Position numbers and translations under genes: made by a program. From assembly GCA_002148405.1 (NCBI GenBank), contig MUGG01000023.1:1-33657 (forward strand): 33,657 nt of DNA. Direction: 5' to 3'. Origin of the DNA: Alkalinema sp. CACIAM 70d (GTDB taxonomy: Bacteria > Cyanobacteriota > Cyanobacteriia > Leptolyngbyales > Leptolyngbyaceae). The notes below the pieces were generated by a model, which was not told where the DNA came from, did not search any database, and saw only the letters and a list, made by a program, of their open reading frames with translations. Below, piece by piece: positions 1-7,322 of the stretch (the first letter of the stretch is position 1; the number at the start of each line of letters is the position of its first letter).

Positions 1-112
1 ATTCCCCGGACTATCGATCGACCTGATTGAGCAAACGTTAGCCAAGATGACAACCAGTACCAACATCGCCGCTGCCACTTGGTTCATGCAACAGTTGCAA
101 TCTAGGCCATGA
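1..112 (+). CDS. Uma2 family protein, 3' end only
   Basis: Open from the left edge in the frame beginning at base 2 and ending in TGA at 110-112 (36 visible residues). The visible part (…GLSIDLIEQTL…, then AATWFMQQLQ near the end) is nearly the same as the C-terminus of the complete Uma2 gene just downstream (roughly 738-840), with only scattered differences. It is therefore the tail of a tandem paralogue. The catalytic core lies outside the window, so activity cannot be judged. Confidence 0.75.
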   Translation, partial: FPGLSIDLIEQTLAKMTTSTNIAAATWFMQQLQSRP

Positions 113-181
113 TGAATCTAGCTAGTCTTCGTCCATAGCAGTCTTTAAGTTAACTCAGTAAGCAAAGTTTTTTAGTGAACC

Positions 182-859
182 ATGACTCTTTCCCTGGAAG
201 CAGCTCTGAATGTCCCCCGATCGCGCCCCGCACTCCGTTGGGAGGATTACCTTGCTGTGCGGGATGACCCTGCCTATGGAGACTGCAAGGTTGCGTTTTA
301 TCAAGGGTGGTTGTGGGTTGAGATGGGTAAAGAAGGCATTAATCACGCAAGCTTCAGTGATTTGTTAACCATGTTATTCGGGTTTTGGGCATTTTTACAC
401 CCAGAAGAAATCTATGCATCCCTAGGCCGCTGTTTGATTGAGCAGGCCAATACCCACGCCTGTGCACCGGATTTGGTGGTCTACAAAGGACAGAACATCC
501 CCCAATGGCAGACAGGGGAACCTCGAAAAATTGAAATTCCACGCCACCGCATCCCGGATTTGGTCGGGGAAATTGCCGATACCAGCCTCAGCCAGGATTT
601 AGATGAACAGAAACATCTCTACGCCAGCTTAGGCATTCCTGAATATTGGGTAATTGATGTTAAGGGCTTACGAGTGTTTGCATTTACGTTGCAGGAGTCG
701 GGGGAATATCAACGCTGTACGGAATCCCAGGTATTCACTGGACTATCGATCGAACTGATTGAGCAAACGTTGGAAAAAATGACAAGCAGTACCAATACGG
801 CTGCTGCCACTTGGTTCATGCAACAGTTGCAAGCTAGTGTTCAAAATGCAGCCAGTTGA
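182..859 (+). CDS. Uma2 family (DUF820) putative PD-(D/E)XK endonuclease
   Basis: A 225-aa protein of the Uma2 family, a restriction-endonuclease-fold group greatly expanded in cyanobacteria and of unknown physiological role. Visible family features: APDLVV with Asp97, GEIADTS with Glu130, Lys144 in DEQKHLYASLG, and the hallmark GIPEYWVID at 151-159. The putative catalytic acids and lysine are all present, so it could be active. Its 3' end is a near copy of the tail of the preceding gene, showing recent tandem duplication. No convincing Shine-Dalgarno precedes the ATG. The gene ends 22 bp from the convergent acetyltransferase gene. Confidence 0.85.
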   Translation: MTLSLEAALNVPRSRPALRWEDYLAVRDDPAYGDCKVAFYQGWLWVEMGKEGINHASFSDLLTMLFGFWAFLHPEEIYASLGRCLIEQANTHACAPDLVVYKGQNIPQWQTGEPRKIEIPRHRIPDLVGEIADTSLSQDLDEQKHLYASLGIPEYWVIDVKGLRVFAFTLQESGEYQRCTESQVFTGLSIELIEQTLEKMTSSTNTAAATWFMQQLQASVQNAAS

Positions 860-881
860 TGCCGTTCATACTGCTAAGAAT

Positions 882-1349
882 TCACGGCACCCATCTTAAC
901 CAGCAGCGATCGCCTTGTTGCTCAGTAATCTCTGCACCTAACCGTTGATAAAATTGGAGCCCCCGCAGATTACGAGCATCGGCATTCCAGGCAAGATGAC
1001 TGCAATCATTGTCTTGGGCAACCTGTGCCAAGTGCTGCATCAAAGCCGTTCCCGCACCTTGACTGCGCTGGGCTTCAACCACATACAAATCATCTAACCA
1101 AAGGCTCGGCTGTCCAGCGAAGGAAGAATACCGGAATGCATAAAGAGCAAACCCGATCACCTGCTGTTCCAATTCCGCAAAGAGGACATAGGCAAAGGGA
1201 TTGTGATTAAACAAAGTTTGGCGAAGTCTACCTTCGGAAACTTGCAAGGTGCCAGTAAACGCACCGATCGCGCGATCGAAGTCAGCTTTCCGTTGAATAA
1301 ACGAAAAAATTAATGCAACATCGTTGGACGTAGCAGCTCTAATTTGCAT
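882..1349 (-). CDS. GNAT family N-acetyltransferase (SSAT/thialysine acetyltransferase-like)
   Basis: A 155-aa protein when started at the ATG at 1349. The frame is open to 1400, but the family N-terminus MQIRAAT fits the inner start. GNAT features: central β4 region LDDLYV (85-90), acetyl-CoA pyrophosphate loop RSQGAG (95-100), and the C-terminal NLRGLQFYQRLGA segment containing the usual Tyr (134). The FALYAFRYSSFAG…LDDLYV arrangement resembles spermidine/spermine or thialysine N-acetyltransferases, so a small amine or amino acid is the likely acceptor (inference). The protein should be cytosolic. It is convergent with the upstream Uma2 gene. Confidence 0.82.
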   Translation of the reverse strand: MQIRAATSNDVALIFSFIQRKADFDRAIGAFTGTLQVSEGRLRQTLFNHNPFAYVLFAELEQQVIGFALYAFRYSSFAGQPSLWLDDLYVVEAQRSQGAGTALMQHLAQVAQDNDCSHLAWNADARNLRGLQFYQRLGAEITEQQGDRCWLRWVP

Positions 1350-1423
1350 GACGGATAGTAGCTCATGATAGAAAAAACTGGATAACAGCCCAACCCACAC
1401 AAGCGCTCAAGCAGGGTTATCCA

Positions 1424-1909
1424 CTAGACAGGATAGGGCATTCCATCTTTGTGCAGAAACTGCCATTGGCCATCTTGCAGCACCGCCTGTAAATCATCAT
1501 CGGGATAGAAACCTGCATCACCGGGCGTCCGATCGCCGATTTCCAGGTAAATAACCTCTTCCGCTGTTTCATTGATTAAATGGTGGGCATTACCCGTTCC
1601 CGCCTTGAACCCTGCACACATTCCCGGAGCCAAAACCGTTCGGCCTGCATCGGTACATAGCGTTGGATGACCTTGCAGGATGTAGATCAATTCATCTTGG
1701 CGGGTGTGGGCGTGGCGCAGGGCAGAAATCGCTTGGGGCGCGAGGCGCGTTAAATTCACCCCGAAATTGGTTAAGCCAAACACATCCCCCAGCGATCGCT
1801 TTTCACGTCCTGCCATGCGAGAGGCAAAGGGTTCGGGATAATTGCTGGGTTTGGTACGCACAGGCGCATCCATAGCAGAAATCGCGATCGGGAAATTGTG
1901 ATCAGTCAT
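1424..1909 (-). CDS. Cupin domain-containing protein
   Basis: A 161-aa single-domain cupin. Motif 1 is nearly canonical: His66-x-His68-x4-Glu73-x6-Gly80. Motif 2 follows as ProGly (95-96), His109 or His110 and Asn113. These give the 3-His/1-Glu ligand set for a divalent metal in a small β-barrel. The C-terminal part (PGDAGFYPDDDL) suggests a one-cupin protein of the kind often annotated as mannose-6-phosphate-isomerase-like, but no substrate can be assigned. It precedes the acetyltransferase on the same strand with a 74-bp gap, so co-transcription is possible but not shown. Confidence 0.8.
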   Translation of the reverse strand: MTDHNFPIAISAMDAPVRTKPSNYPEPFASRMAGREKRSLGDVFGLTNFGVNLTRLAPQAISALRHAHTRQDELIYILQGHPTLCTDAGRTVLAPGMCAGFKAGTGNAHHLINETAEEVIYLEIGDRTPGDAGFYPDDDLQAVLQDGQWQFLHKDGMPYPV

Positions 1910-2308
1910 AGTGGCCCATTCCAGAATCGGTCGTATTTCAATACCTAGTACTCAATTGGCGTTATCTCCTAGCCCATTCATAGTTTTCTATATTTATTGA
2001 TGTGATGCAAAAAATCTCCATTTGTTGTCATCCCCAACCCATTCAAGAGTTCGTAGTCAGTTGTCACGATCGATCGCTTAATCCATCTCGGTTGATGAGT
2101 CCAAGCAATTCAAACTATACATGAAGCATCCATGAAGGATTTACGAAGAAATCGAAAAGTGTTGACGAAAGAATCAATTAGTAACCGACCCATAACGTGT
2201 TCGTAACCCACTCTTTATCAATCCTCCAGATAATCTCCTCATAACAGAAATCCTGTGAGCAATATTTCTAGTCAATGCTCACAGAATCGGGAGAACACTG
2301 AGGTTCAA
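1910..2308. other. Intergenic region between the cupin and the phosphoesterase
   Basis: About 400 bp between divergent genes, so it should carry both promoters. It is A/T-rich and holds no credible gene. The only notable structure is the series of TAAC direct repeats at 2179-2208, listed separately. Confidence 0.6.
2179..2208 (+). promoter_or_regulatory. Possible Pho box (three direct repeats, 11-bp period)
   Basis: TAACC begins at 2182, TAAC at 2193 and TAACC at 2204, exactly 11 bp apart. Read as 8-bp boxes with 3-bp spacers they are TAGTAACC, CCATAACG and TCGTAACC, with a weaker fourth (TCTTTATC, 2212-2219). Cyanobacterial PhoB/SphR sites are tandem 8-bp boxes (CTTAACCT-like) with 3-bp spacers, and the next gene is a secreted phosphoesterase. 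Assignment is by spacing and context; individual boxes match only partly. Confidence 0.45.
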
Positions 2309-3436
2309 ATGATGAATCGATTGAAACAAATACCGCTTCGTAGAGTCGGTTTAATCGCACTGACCCTGCCATTCCTAGCCAGTTCTGCGATCGGTTTAGC
2401 GAATGCAGGCGAACGCGAAGAGAATAACGGCAATCAACCCTACGCGATCGGGCTGTGGGGAGATTTGCCTTACAACGATGTGCAAGCAACGATTGGAGTC
2501 CCCAATCTGATTGCGGACATGAATGCCCAAAATCTGGCGTTCACAGCGCACAACGGCGACCTGAAAGCGGGCAACTCCACACCGGGTTCCGTCACCCCAA
2601 CCACCTGTGCCGATGCACTGTATACGCAGGCTCTCGGATACTTCAACGCCCTCAAATCCCCAGCGATTTTCACCCCTGGGGACAACGACTGGACAGACTG
2701 CGATCGGCCCTCCAATGGTGGGTTTAATTCTCGGGAACGGCTCGATCGGGAGCGGCAGATCTTCTTTAGCACCCGATTCTCCCTTGGCCAACGCAAACTC
2801 GCCCAGGAAGTGCAAACCCAAGCGCCGCTCTGTCTCGGGCTCGGTGGGCCAGTGCCTTGCGTCGAAAACCGTCGCTGGACTTTAGGCCGAGTCACCTACG
2901 CCACCCTGAATATCCAAGGTTCTTGCAACAACCTGTGTGACACCGCCCCCGATCCCCAGGAATATGCGGCACGCAACGCTGCAAATATTGCTTGGCTCAA
3001 AGAAACCTTTCAAGCCGCAAAAGCCCGCAATTCCGTGGCAGTGATGCTGATTTCCCAGGGCAATCCAGGCTGGGATCTCAGTGACCCGACCCGCGCCCCC
3101 CTGCGTGACCCCAAAACGCTGGTGGAAACGGATGCCAATCCCGACGGCTACAAGGATTTTCTCTTAGCATTGCGAGCTGAAGTGATTGCTTTCCGCAGAC
3201 CCGTCGCCTACGTCCACGGGGATTCCCACTATTACCGGGTGGATAAGCCATTCCTAGATGCCCAAGGCCGCCGCTTGGAAAACTTCACGCGGGTGGAAAC
3301 CTTTGGCAATAACGCAGCCAATGGTAATAACGATGTTCAGTGGGTCAAAGTAATGGTCAATCCCCGCACCCGCGAGGTGTTCTCCTACCAGCCCCAAACA
3401 GTTCCCAACAATCGCGTCACCGTTCCCGTTCCCTAG
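2309..3436 (+). CDS. Secreted calcineurin-like metallophosphoesterase
   Basis: A 375-aa exported phosphoesterase. I chose the ATG at 2309 because a GAGG lies just upstream and it starts a normal signal peptide: basic MMNRLKQIPLRR, a hydrophobic stretch, then LANA as a likely cleavage site near residue 33. An in-frame GTG at 2255 would add 18 unlikely residues. Metal-binding motifs of the calcineurin fold appear in order: GLWGD (Asp52), HNGD (Asp84), GDND (124-127) and GDSH (304-307). Several cysteine pairs (for example around 206-210) suit a periplasmic protein. The substrate is unknown; the upstream Pho-box-like repeats suggest phosphate scavenging. The gene ends convergently with the flavoprotein gene, separated by a strong hairpin. 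Confidence 0.85.
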   Translation: MMNRLKQIPLRRVGLIALTLPFLASSAIGLANAGEREENNGNQPYAIGLWGDLPYNDVQATIGVPNLIADMNAQNLAFTAHNGDLKAGNSTPGSVTPTTCADALYTQALGYFNALKSPAIFTPGDNDWTDCDRPSNGGFNSRERLDRERQIFFSTRFSLGQRKLAQEVQTQAPLCLGLGGPVPCVENRRWTLGRVTYATLNIQGSCNNLCDTAPDPQEYAARNAANIAWLKETFQAAKARNSVAVMLISQGNPGWDLSDPTRAPLRDPKTLVETDANPDGYKDFLLALRAEVIAFRRPVAYVHGDSHYYRVDKPFLDAQGRRLENFTRVETFGNNAANGNNDVQWVKVMVNPRTREVFSYQPQTVPNNRVTVPVP

Positions 3437-3471
3437 CGCGTCCCCTAGTTCTCCGAGTAAGCCACATAAAT

Positions 3472-3514
3472 CAACCCGTCCTCCAATGGCGAGTGGGTAC
3501 AGGAGGACGGGTTG
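3472..3514. terminator. Long perfect hairpin between convergent genes
   Basis: CAACCCGTCCTCC (3472-3484) is exactly complementary to GGAGGACGGGTTG (3502-3514), giving a 13-bp stem with a 17-nt loop. It lies between the ends of the phosphoesterase (3436) and the flavoprotein (3545) and could serve both directions. There is no clear T-run on either side. Confidence 0.6.
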
Positions 3515-3544
3515 CCATGGGCAGCAGGTAAACGTTAGACGCCT

Positions 3545-4549
3545 CTAAACGGATTGCGAAACCTGGGCGATATTGTCTTCCCATTTGCGGGGCGCACTGG
3601 CCCGACGAATGTTTCGCCAAATTTGCGTGGCCGCTAAAGTACCATCAGCCACCGCCACGGAAACCTGGTTTAACCCCTGCTTCAGATCTCCCAAGGCAAA
3701 AATGCGGGGATGGCTGGTTTGACACATGTTGTTGGTTACCAAATTCTCGCCATCGTATTCCAACCCTGCAATGCCTTTGAGGTATTGATTATGGTAGATC
3801 GAACCCATATTGACTAAGCCCGTCGTCGCTTCCACGATCGTGCCATCCACCAACTTGACACCGCTCATTTTGTGCTTCTCGCCGAGGAACTCCGCGATCG
3901 GTTGCTCGTAGAGAGGATAGCCGTGATCCGCCAATTTTTGCTTCATTTCATCGCTGACTTGCAGTCCATTAGTCAGCACAGAAATATAGGGAGTAAACCA
4001 ATTCAGCACAAAGGCTGCATTGATCTGGCCTTCCGTTTTCACTAACAGAACCGCCTTTTGATCCCACATGTCAAAGCCATCGCAAATCATGCAGACATGC
4101 AGGGTATAACCCGCATAGTCGAACACATTTTGCATGTTTTCCAATTCCGGCAGTAGATCAATGATTCCGGTAGCGGCAATGACATATTGACAGCGGAACG
4201 TAACACCCGTGGTATCACCTTTACCAACCTTAACTTTCACCGTAAAGGTATCGCCTTCGTCAATCACTTCTTCAACGAAGCCGCGTAAAAAGTCTGCGCC
4301 CCATTCGATCGCTTGATTAGTGGCATGCTGCAAAATCGTGCGTCCGGGGGTGTCGGGATCCAGACCAACGTAGTTGCGCAAATCCTGCATCCAGAAGGAG
4401 CGGCCCCGACCTTTTTCAATCACCAAGCATTTCAAGCCATAGCGAGCCAAGTAAATGGCAGCGGATAAACCACCCATGCCGCCACCCACCACGATCGCGT
4501 CGTACACCGTATCCCGACGAGTGTCTAGATTTTTGCTTGAAAGTTTCAT
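3545..4549 (-). CDS. Thioredoxin-reductase-like flavoprotein, DDOR-type
   Basis: A 334-aa FAD protein of the thioredoxin reductase family. It has the N-terminal FAD Rossmann motif GGGMGG (22-27), the AATG segment (125-128), the redox motif CMICDG (Cys153/Cys156, compare CATCDG in classical TrxR), and a C-terminal FALGD. The NADPH-binding subdomain lacks the usual GxGxxA: at about 166-176 it reads KAVLLVKTEGQ, and the HRR-type arginine motif is also absent. This matches the cyanobacterial DDOR group (diflavin-linked disulfide oxidoreductases, slr0600-like), which do not use NADPH directly. The family assignment is from memory of those features. The adjacent peroxiredoxin and PerR genes fit a thiol-redox role. 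Confidence 0.78.
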   Translation of the reverse strand: MKLSSKNLDTRRDTVYDAIVVGGGMGGLSAAIYLARYGLKCLVIEKGRGRSFWMQDLRNYVGLDPDTPGRTILQHATNQAIEWGADFLRGFVEEVIDEGDTFTVKVKVGKGDTTGVTFRCQYVIAATGIIDLLPELENMQNVFDYAGYTLHVCMICDGFDMWDQKAVLLVKTEGQINAAFVLNWFTPYISVLTNGLQVSDEMKQKLADHGYPLYEQPIAEFLGEKHKMSGVKLVDGTIVEATTGLVNMGSIYHNQYLKGIAGLEYDGENLVTNNMCQTSHPRIFALGDLKQGLNQVSVAVADGTLAATQIWRNIRRASAPRKWEDNIAQVSQSV

Positions 4550-4592
4550 CGTTTACCTACCCAGCCCTACAAGACGTGATCCCCTAACAGCC

Positions 4593-4628
4593 AATGGGGA
4601 ATCAGCTCCATTCACAAGATTCCCCATT
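4593..4628. terminator. Hairpin between peroxiredoxin and flavoprotein genes
   Basis: AATGGGGAATC (4593-4603) pairs perfectly with GATTCCCCATT (4618-4628), an 11-bp stem with a 14-nt loop. It lies just after the peroxiredoxin stop on the minus strand and before the flavoprotein start. It may terminate or attenuate read-through. No T-run follows, so it could equally be an RNA-stabilising structure. Confidence 0.5.
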
Positions 4629-4662
4629 TCTGGCAATTGAGAGACCGCTTCCCAAAGATACC

Positions 4663-5235
4663 CTAACCTACGAATTCCAGACGAGGGGAAGAAACGCCCG
4701 CAGACTCGGTTCCCTTCAAATAGGCCAACATGGTATCAGCATCAGAGACTTCAAAGGGATCGATCGGGCAGTTGTCGCCAAAGTTGGGCTCAGAGAAGAT
4801 TTTTTCAACATTGCCGTCATTGACCAGCATAGAATAGCGCCAAGAACGCTTCCCAAAACCGAGGTTGGACTTATCAACCAGCATTCCCATCCCGCTAGTA
4901 AAGTCACCATTGCCATCGGGCAGCAGGAACACATTTTTCGCACCAATTTGTTTGCCCCATTGGAACATAACAAAGGCATCGTTTACGGAAACACAAATAA
5001 TTTGATCAACGCCTAACGCTTTAAATTCTTCATAGAGTTCTTCGTAGCGAGGCAAGTGATTAGAAGAACAGGTCGGCGTAAACGCACCGGGCAGGGAGAA
5101 GACAACGACCTTTTTGCCCTTGAAAATCTCGTCGGTGGTCAGATCTTGCCAACGGTAGGGGTTCGGCCCCGGCACAGATTCGTCACGCACGCGGGTCTTA
5201 AAGGTGACATTGGGGACGCGATCGATTGTAGTCAT
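4663..5235 (-). CDS. Type II peroxiredoxin (Prx5-like)
   Basis: A 190-aa thiol peroxidase reducing H2O2 and organic peroxides. The peroxidatic motif LPGAFTPTC (48-56) places the peroxidatic Cys at 56; a second Cys occurs in [10 protein letters not shown] near residue 155. I chose the ATG at 5235: an AGAGGA sits a suitable distance upstream, and the protein start [10 protein letters not shown] fits the family. The longer open frame to 5286 does not. In Synechocystis the homologous gene (sll1621) is divergent from a PerR gene (slr1738) and repressed by it; the same arrangement occurs here, with perR starting 267 bp away. Electrons probably come from glutathione/glutaredoxin or thioredoxin. Confidence 0.9.
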   Translation of the reverse strand: MTTIDRVPNVTFKTRVRDESVPGPNPYRWQDLTTDEIFKGKKVVVFSLPGAFTPTCSSNHLPRYEELYEEFKALGVDQIICVSVNDAFVMFQWGKQIGAKNVFLLPDGNGDFTSGMGMLVDKSNLGFGKRSWRYSMLVNDGNVEKIFSEPNFGDNCPIDPFEVSDADTMLAYLKGTESAGVSSPRLEFVG

Positions 5236-5359
5236 ACATCTATCCTCTGCTAAACAAATGAATTCAATAGCCGCAACAAACGACAAACTTAATCAACAGC
5301 TCACAGCGGCTAATCCAGGTTGCCTGGACTTGAAGTTGATTGCCGTTCGTTGTAAGTCA

Positions 5360-5385
5360 GAATAATTCTAATTTAGTAATTATTC
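5360..5385. promoter_or_regulatory. Possible PerR/Fur-family operator
   Basis: GAATAATT (5360-5367) and AATTATTC (5378-5385) form a perfect 8-bp inverted repeat with a 10-nt A/T-rich centre. The left half is itself almost palindromic (AGAAT-A-ATTCT, 5359-5369), resembling the A/T-rich dyads bound by Fur/PerR proteins. It sits between the divergent peroxiredoxin and perR genes, where a shared, autoregulated site is expected. Confidence 0.5.
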
Positions 5386-5502
5386 AATAAGTAAAACTAC
5401 TTAATTAAAGAATTCATTTTGACTTGTTGTTGATTCTAGAACTGGAATGATATGCTAAAGCTAAAACATGAGAACCAAGGTCGGAAAAGGTGGAAGTAGC
5501 CC

Positions 5503-5925
5503 ATGCGGCAACAACAAGAAGTGATCGTTCAACAACTCAAGGAGAAGGGCTTAAGAGTTACACCACAGCGGTTTGCGGTCTATGCCAATTTGCTCGATCG
5601 CTGCGATCATCCCACAGCGGAACAGGTGCTCCAGGATTTAAATCAACATGCACCGACTTCCTCCCAAGCCACGGTGTACAGTTCCCTACAAGCGCTGTGT
5701 GAAGTGGGACTCGTGCGGGAAGTCTTATTAGAGGAAGGAGTGTGCCGCTATGATGCTAATGTGGCCCCGCACCATCATTTTCGGTGTCGTTGCTGTGGCG
5801 CGATCGAAGATATTGCCTGGGATGCCTTGCACAGTATCCAGATCGATCGGGTGCGATCGGGATTAAAAGTCGAGTCCTACGAAGTCACCCTGCATGGGGT
5901 TTGCGACCATTGCCAACCGGGTTAG
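5503..5925 (+). CDS. perR: Fur-family peroxide-responsive repressor, PerR type
   Basis: A 140-aa Fur-family regulator. The N-terminal winged helix carries the family signature RVTPQRFAVY (18-27) and recognition helix TSSQATVYSSLQAL (52-65). Metal-binding features: HHHF (90-93), the structural zinc motif CRCC (95-98) and the second CxxC at 134-137. Position opposite a type II peroxiredoxin matches slr1738/sll1621 in Synechocystis, so it probably represses the peroxiredoxin and itself until metal-catalysed oxidation releases it. Fur or Zur cannot be excluded by motif alone; the neighbour makes PerR the best call. The ATG at 5503 follows GGTGGAAG. Confidence 0.85.
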   Translation: MRQQQEVIVQQLKEKGLRVTPQRFAVYANLLDRCDHPTAEQVLQDLNQHAPTSSQATVYSSLQALCEVGLVREVLLEEGVCRYDANVAPHHHFRCRCCGAIEDIAWDALHSIQIDRVRSGLKVESYEVTLHGVCDHCQPG

Positions 5926-6176
5926 ATCACAGCCCCTTGATACCCATTGCCACTCCAGCACGTTACCCCAGCAGGAGATGGTGGCATTTGCTGTGCCCAG
6001 AATTTTGTGGGAGTGCCATCCGGTTTTTGGGAACGTTGAAGTGTAGTGAGAAGTGTGGATTCGTGACTCACTCAGCAACCATCAGGAACGGATGAGCAGT
6101 GATTCAAACTTACAGGGATCACCTCAGTTTTCCTGCGATACGACGTAGGGACATTTTATGGGCAATGGGGTAAGGC

Positions 6177-7301
6177 ATGGCTGACTTAGTTCTCCCGAAG
6201 GCGATCGCGCTTTTTCTACTCATTGTCGTGGGCTATCTGCTCAAGGGAAAGTTTTCTGATTCCGCCTCTGTCACCACCTTCCGGGTCTTTATCCTCACCG
6301 TTGCCCTGCCCGCCACTATTTTTCTATCCACGATCGACATCAATACGCAACTCAATCTCTGGTTGTTGCCCTCCTTTGCCCTGGGGGTGAACTTGAGCCT
6401 GATGCTAGCTGGGACTGGCTTAACCTGGCTCCTACTACGATCGCTCAAAAGTCCTAAAGCCCGCGCCTTAATTTTGCTCTTTCCCTCCTTGGCACCGGGG
6501 TTAACGGTCTATCCCTTCATTGAACAGTTCCTCGGGCGATCGGGCTTGGCTTGGGTGGCCTTGGCCGATATGGGTAATAAAATCTTCGTGTTAATTGGCC
6601 TATATGCCCTCGCCATTTACTGGTTCCAGCAGGAAGCCATTCTGCCCAATACTCGGCCCACGGCCCAATGGAAAACGATCGGACAGTTTTTGTTTACGGA
6701 GCCAGTTAATGCCGCGATCGTCGTGGGTTTGGTGTTGGCCAGCTTGCACATTGGTACCGCCGATTTACCCCTAGCGGTTTTAGACGTATTGCAAAAACTG
6801 GCCCTGTGTTCCACTCCCTTAATTTTGTTCTATGTCGGTGTGTCGTTAAACTTGAAAAAGCTCCAGTTTGGCACCTTACTCTTAGCATTGCTGGCACGGG
6901 CTGGGGTCGGCTTTTTGATTAGTGCCGCTGCAATGACAACCCTTCGGCCCAGTTCCGTAGAAGAGATTGCGCTGTTTACGGCCTTGCCTCAAGCCTCCTG
7001 TAGTTTATGGCCATTGCTCCACGCCACAAAAATCAATCAGCAAAATCAGGCAGAGTCCACCGTTCCCTTTTTCGATCTCGATTTTGCCACGGCATTGCTA
7101 GCATTGTCATTTCCGTTTTCCATTTCGATGTTATTAATGATCTTTACAGGAGGAACTTTCTTCTATGATCCATTCCACTTAACTGCGATCGGGATAGGCT
7201 TCATCGTTCTGTTTTTAGTGTTGTTAATTACGAAAAATATCCTTAAGGCTCGCTATGGTTCTCTACCTGGAATCCTGCTAGCCCGTCGAGTTGATCCCTA
7301 A
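6177..7301 (+). CDS. AEC family transporter (auxin efflux carrier-like)
   Basis: A 374-aa integral membrane protein with about ten hydrophobic segments, starting with LPKAIALFLLIVVGYLLKGK and an early ALPATIF (about 42-48). Such features are characteristic of the AEC (membrane transport protein) family. Bacterial members export or import organic acids and related anions; the substrate here is unknown. The ATG follows a GGGGTAAGG stretch. The hybrid histidine kinase begins 21 bp after its stop, so the two are likely co-transcribed and the kinase could relate to transport (inference). Confidence 0.83.
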   Translation: MADLVLPKAIALFLLIVVGYLLKGKFSDSASVTTFRVFILTVALPATIFLSTIDINTQLNLWLLPSFALGVNLSLMLAGTGLTWLLLRSLKSPKARALILLFPSLAPGLTVYPFIEQFLGRSGLAWVALADMGNKIFVLIGLYALAIYWFQQEAILPNTRPTAQWKTIGQFLFTEPVNAAIVVGLVLASLHIGTADLPLAVLDVLQKLALCSTPLILFYVGVSLNLKKLQFGTLLLALLARAGVGFLISAAAMTTLRPSSVEEIALFTALPQASCSLWPLLHATKINQQNQAESTVPFFDLDFATALLALSFPFSISMLLMIFTGGTFFYDPFHLTAIGIGFIVLFLVLLITKNILKARYGSLPGILLARRVDP

Positions 7302-7322
7302 CCGTCATTCTGCTCTGATCCT

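Noticed and set aside
2396..2895. Long minus-strand open frames inside the phosphoesterase gene
   Set aside because: They are antisense to well-conserved phosphoesterase motifs; composition explains the open frames.
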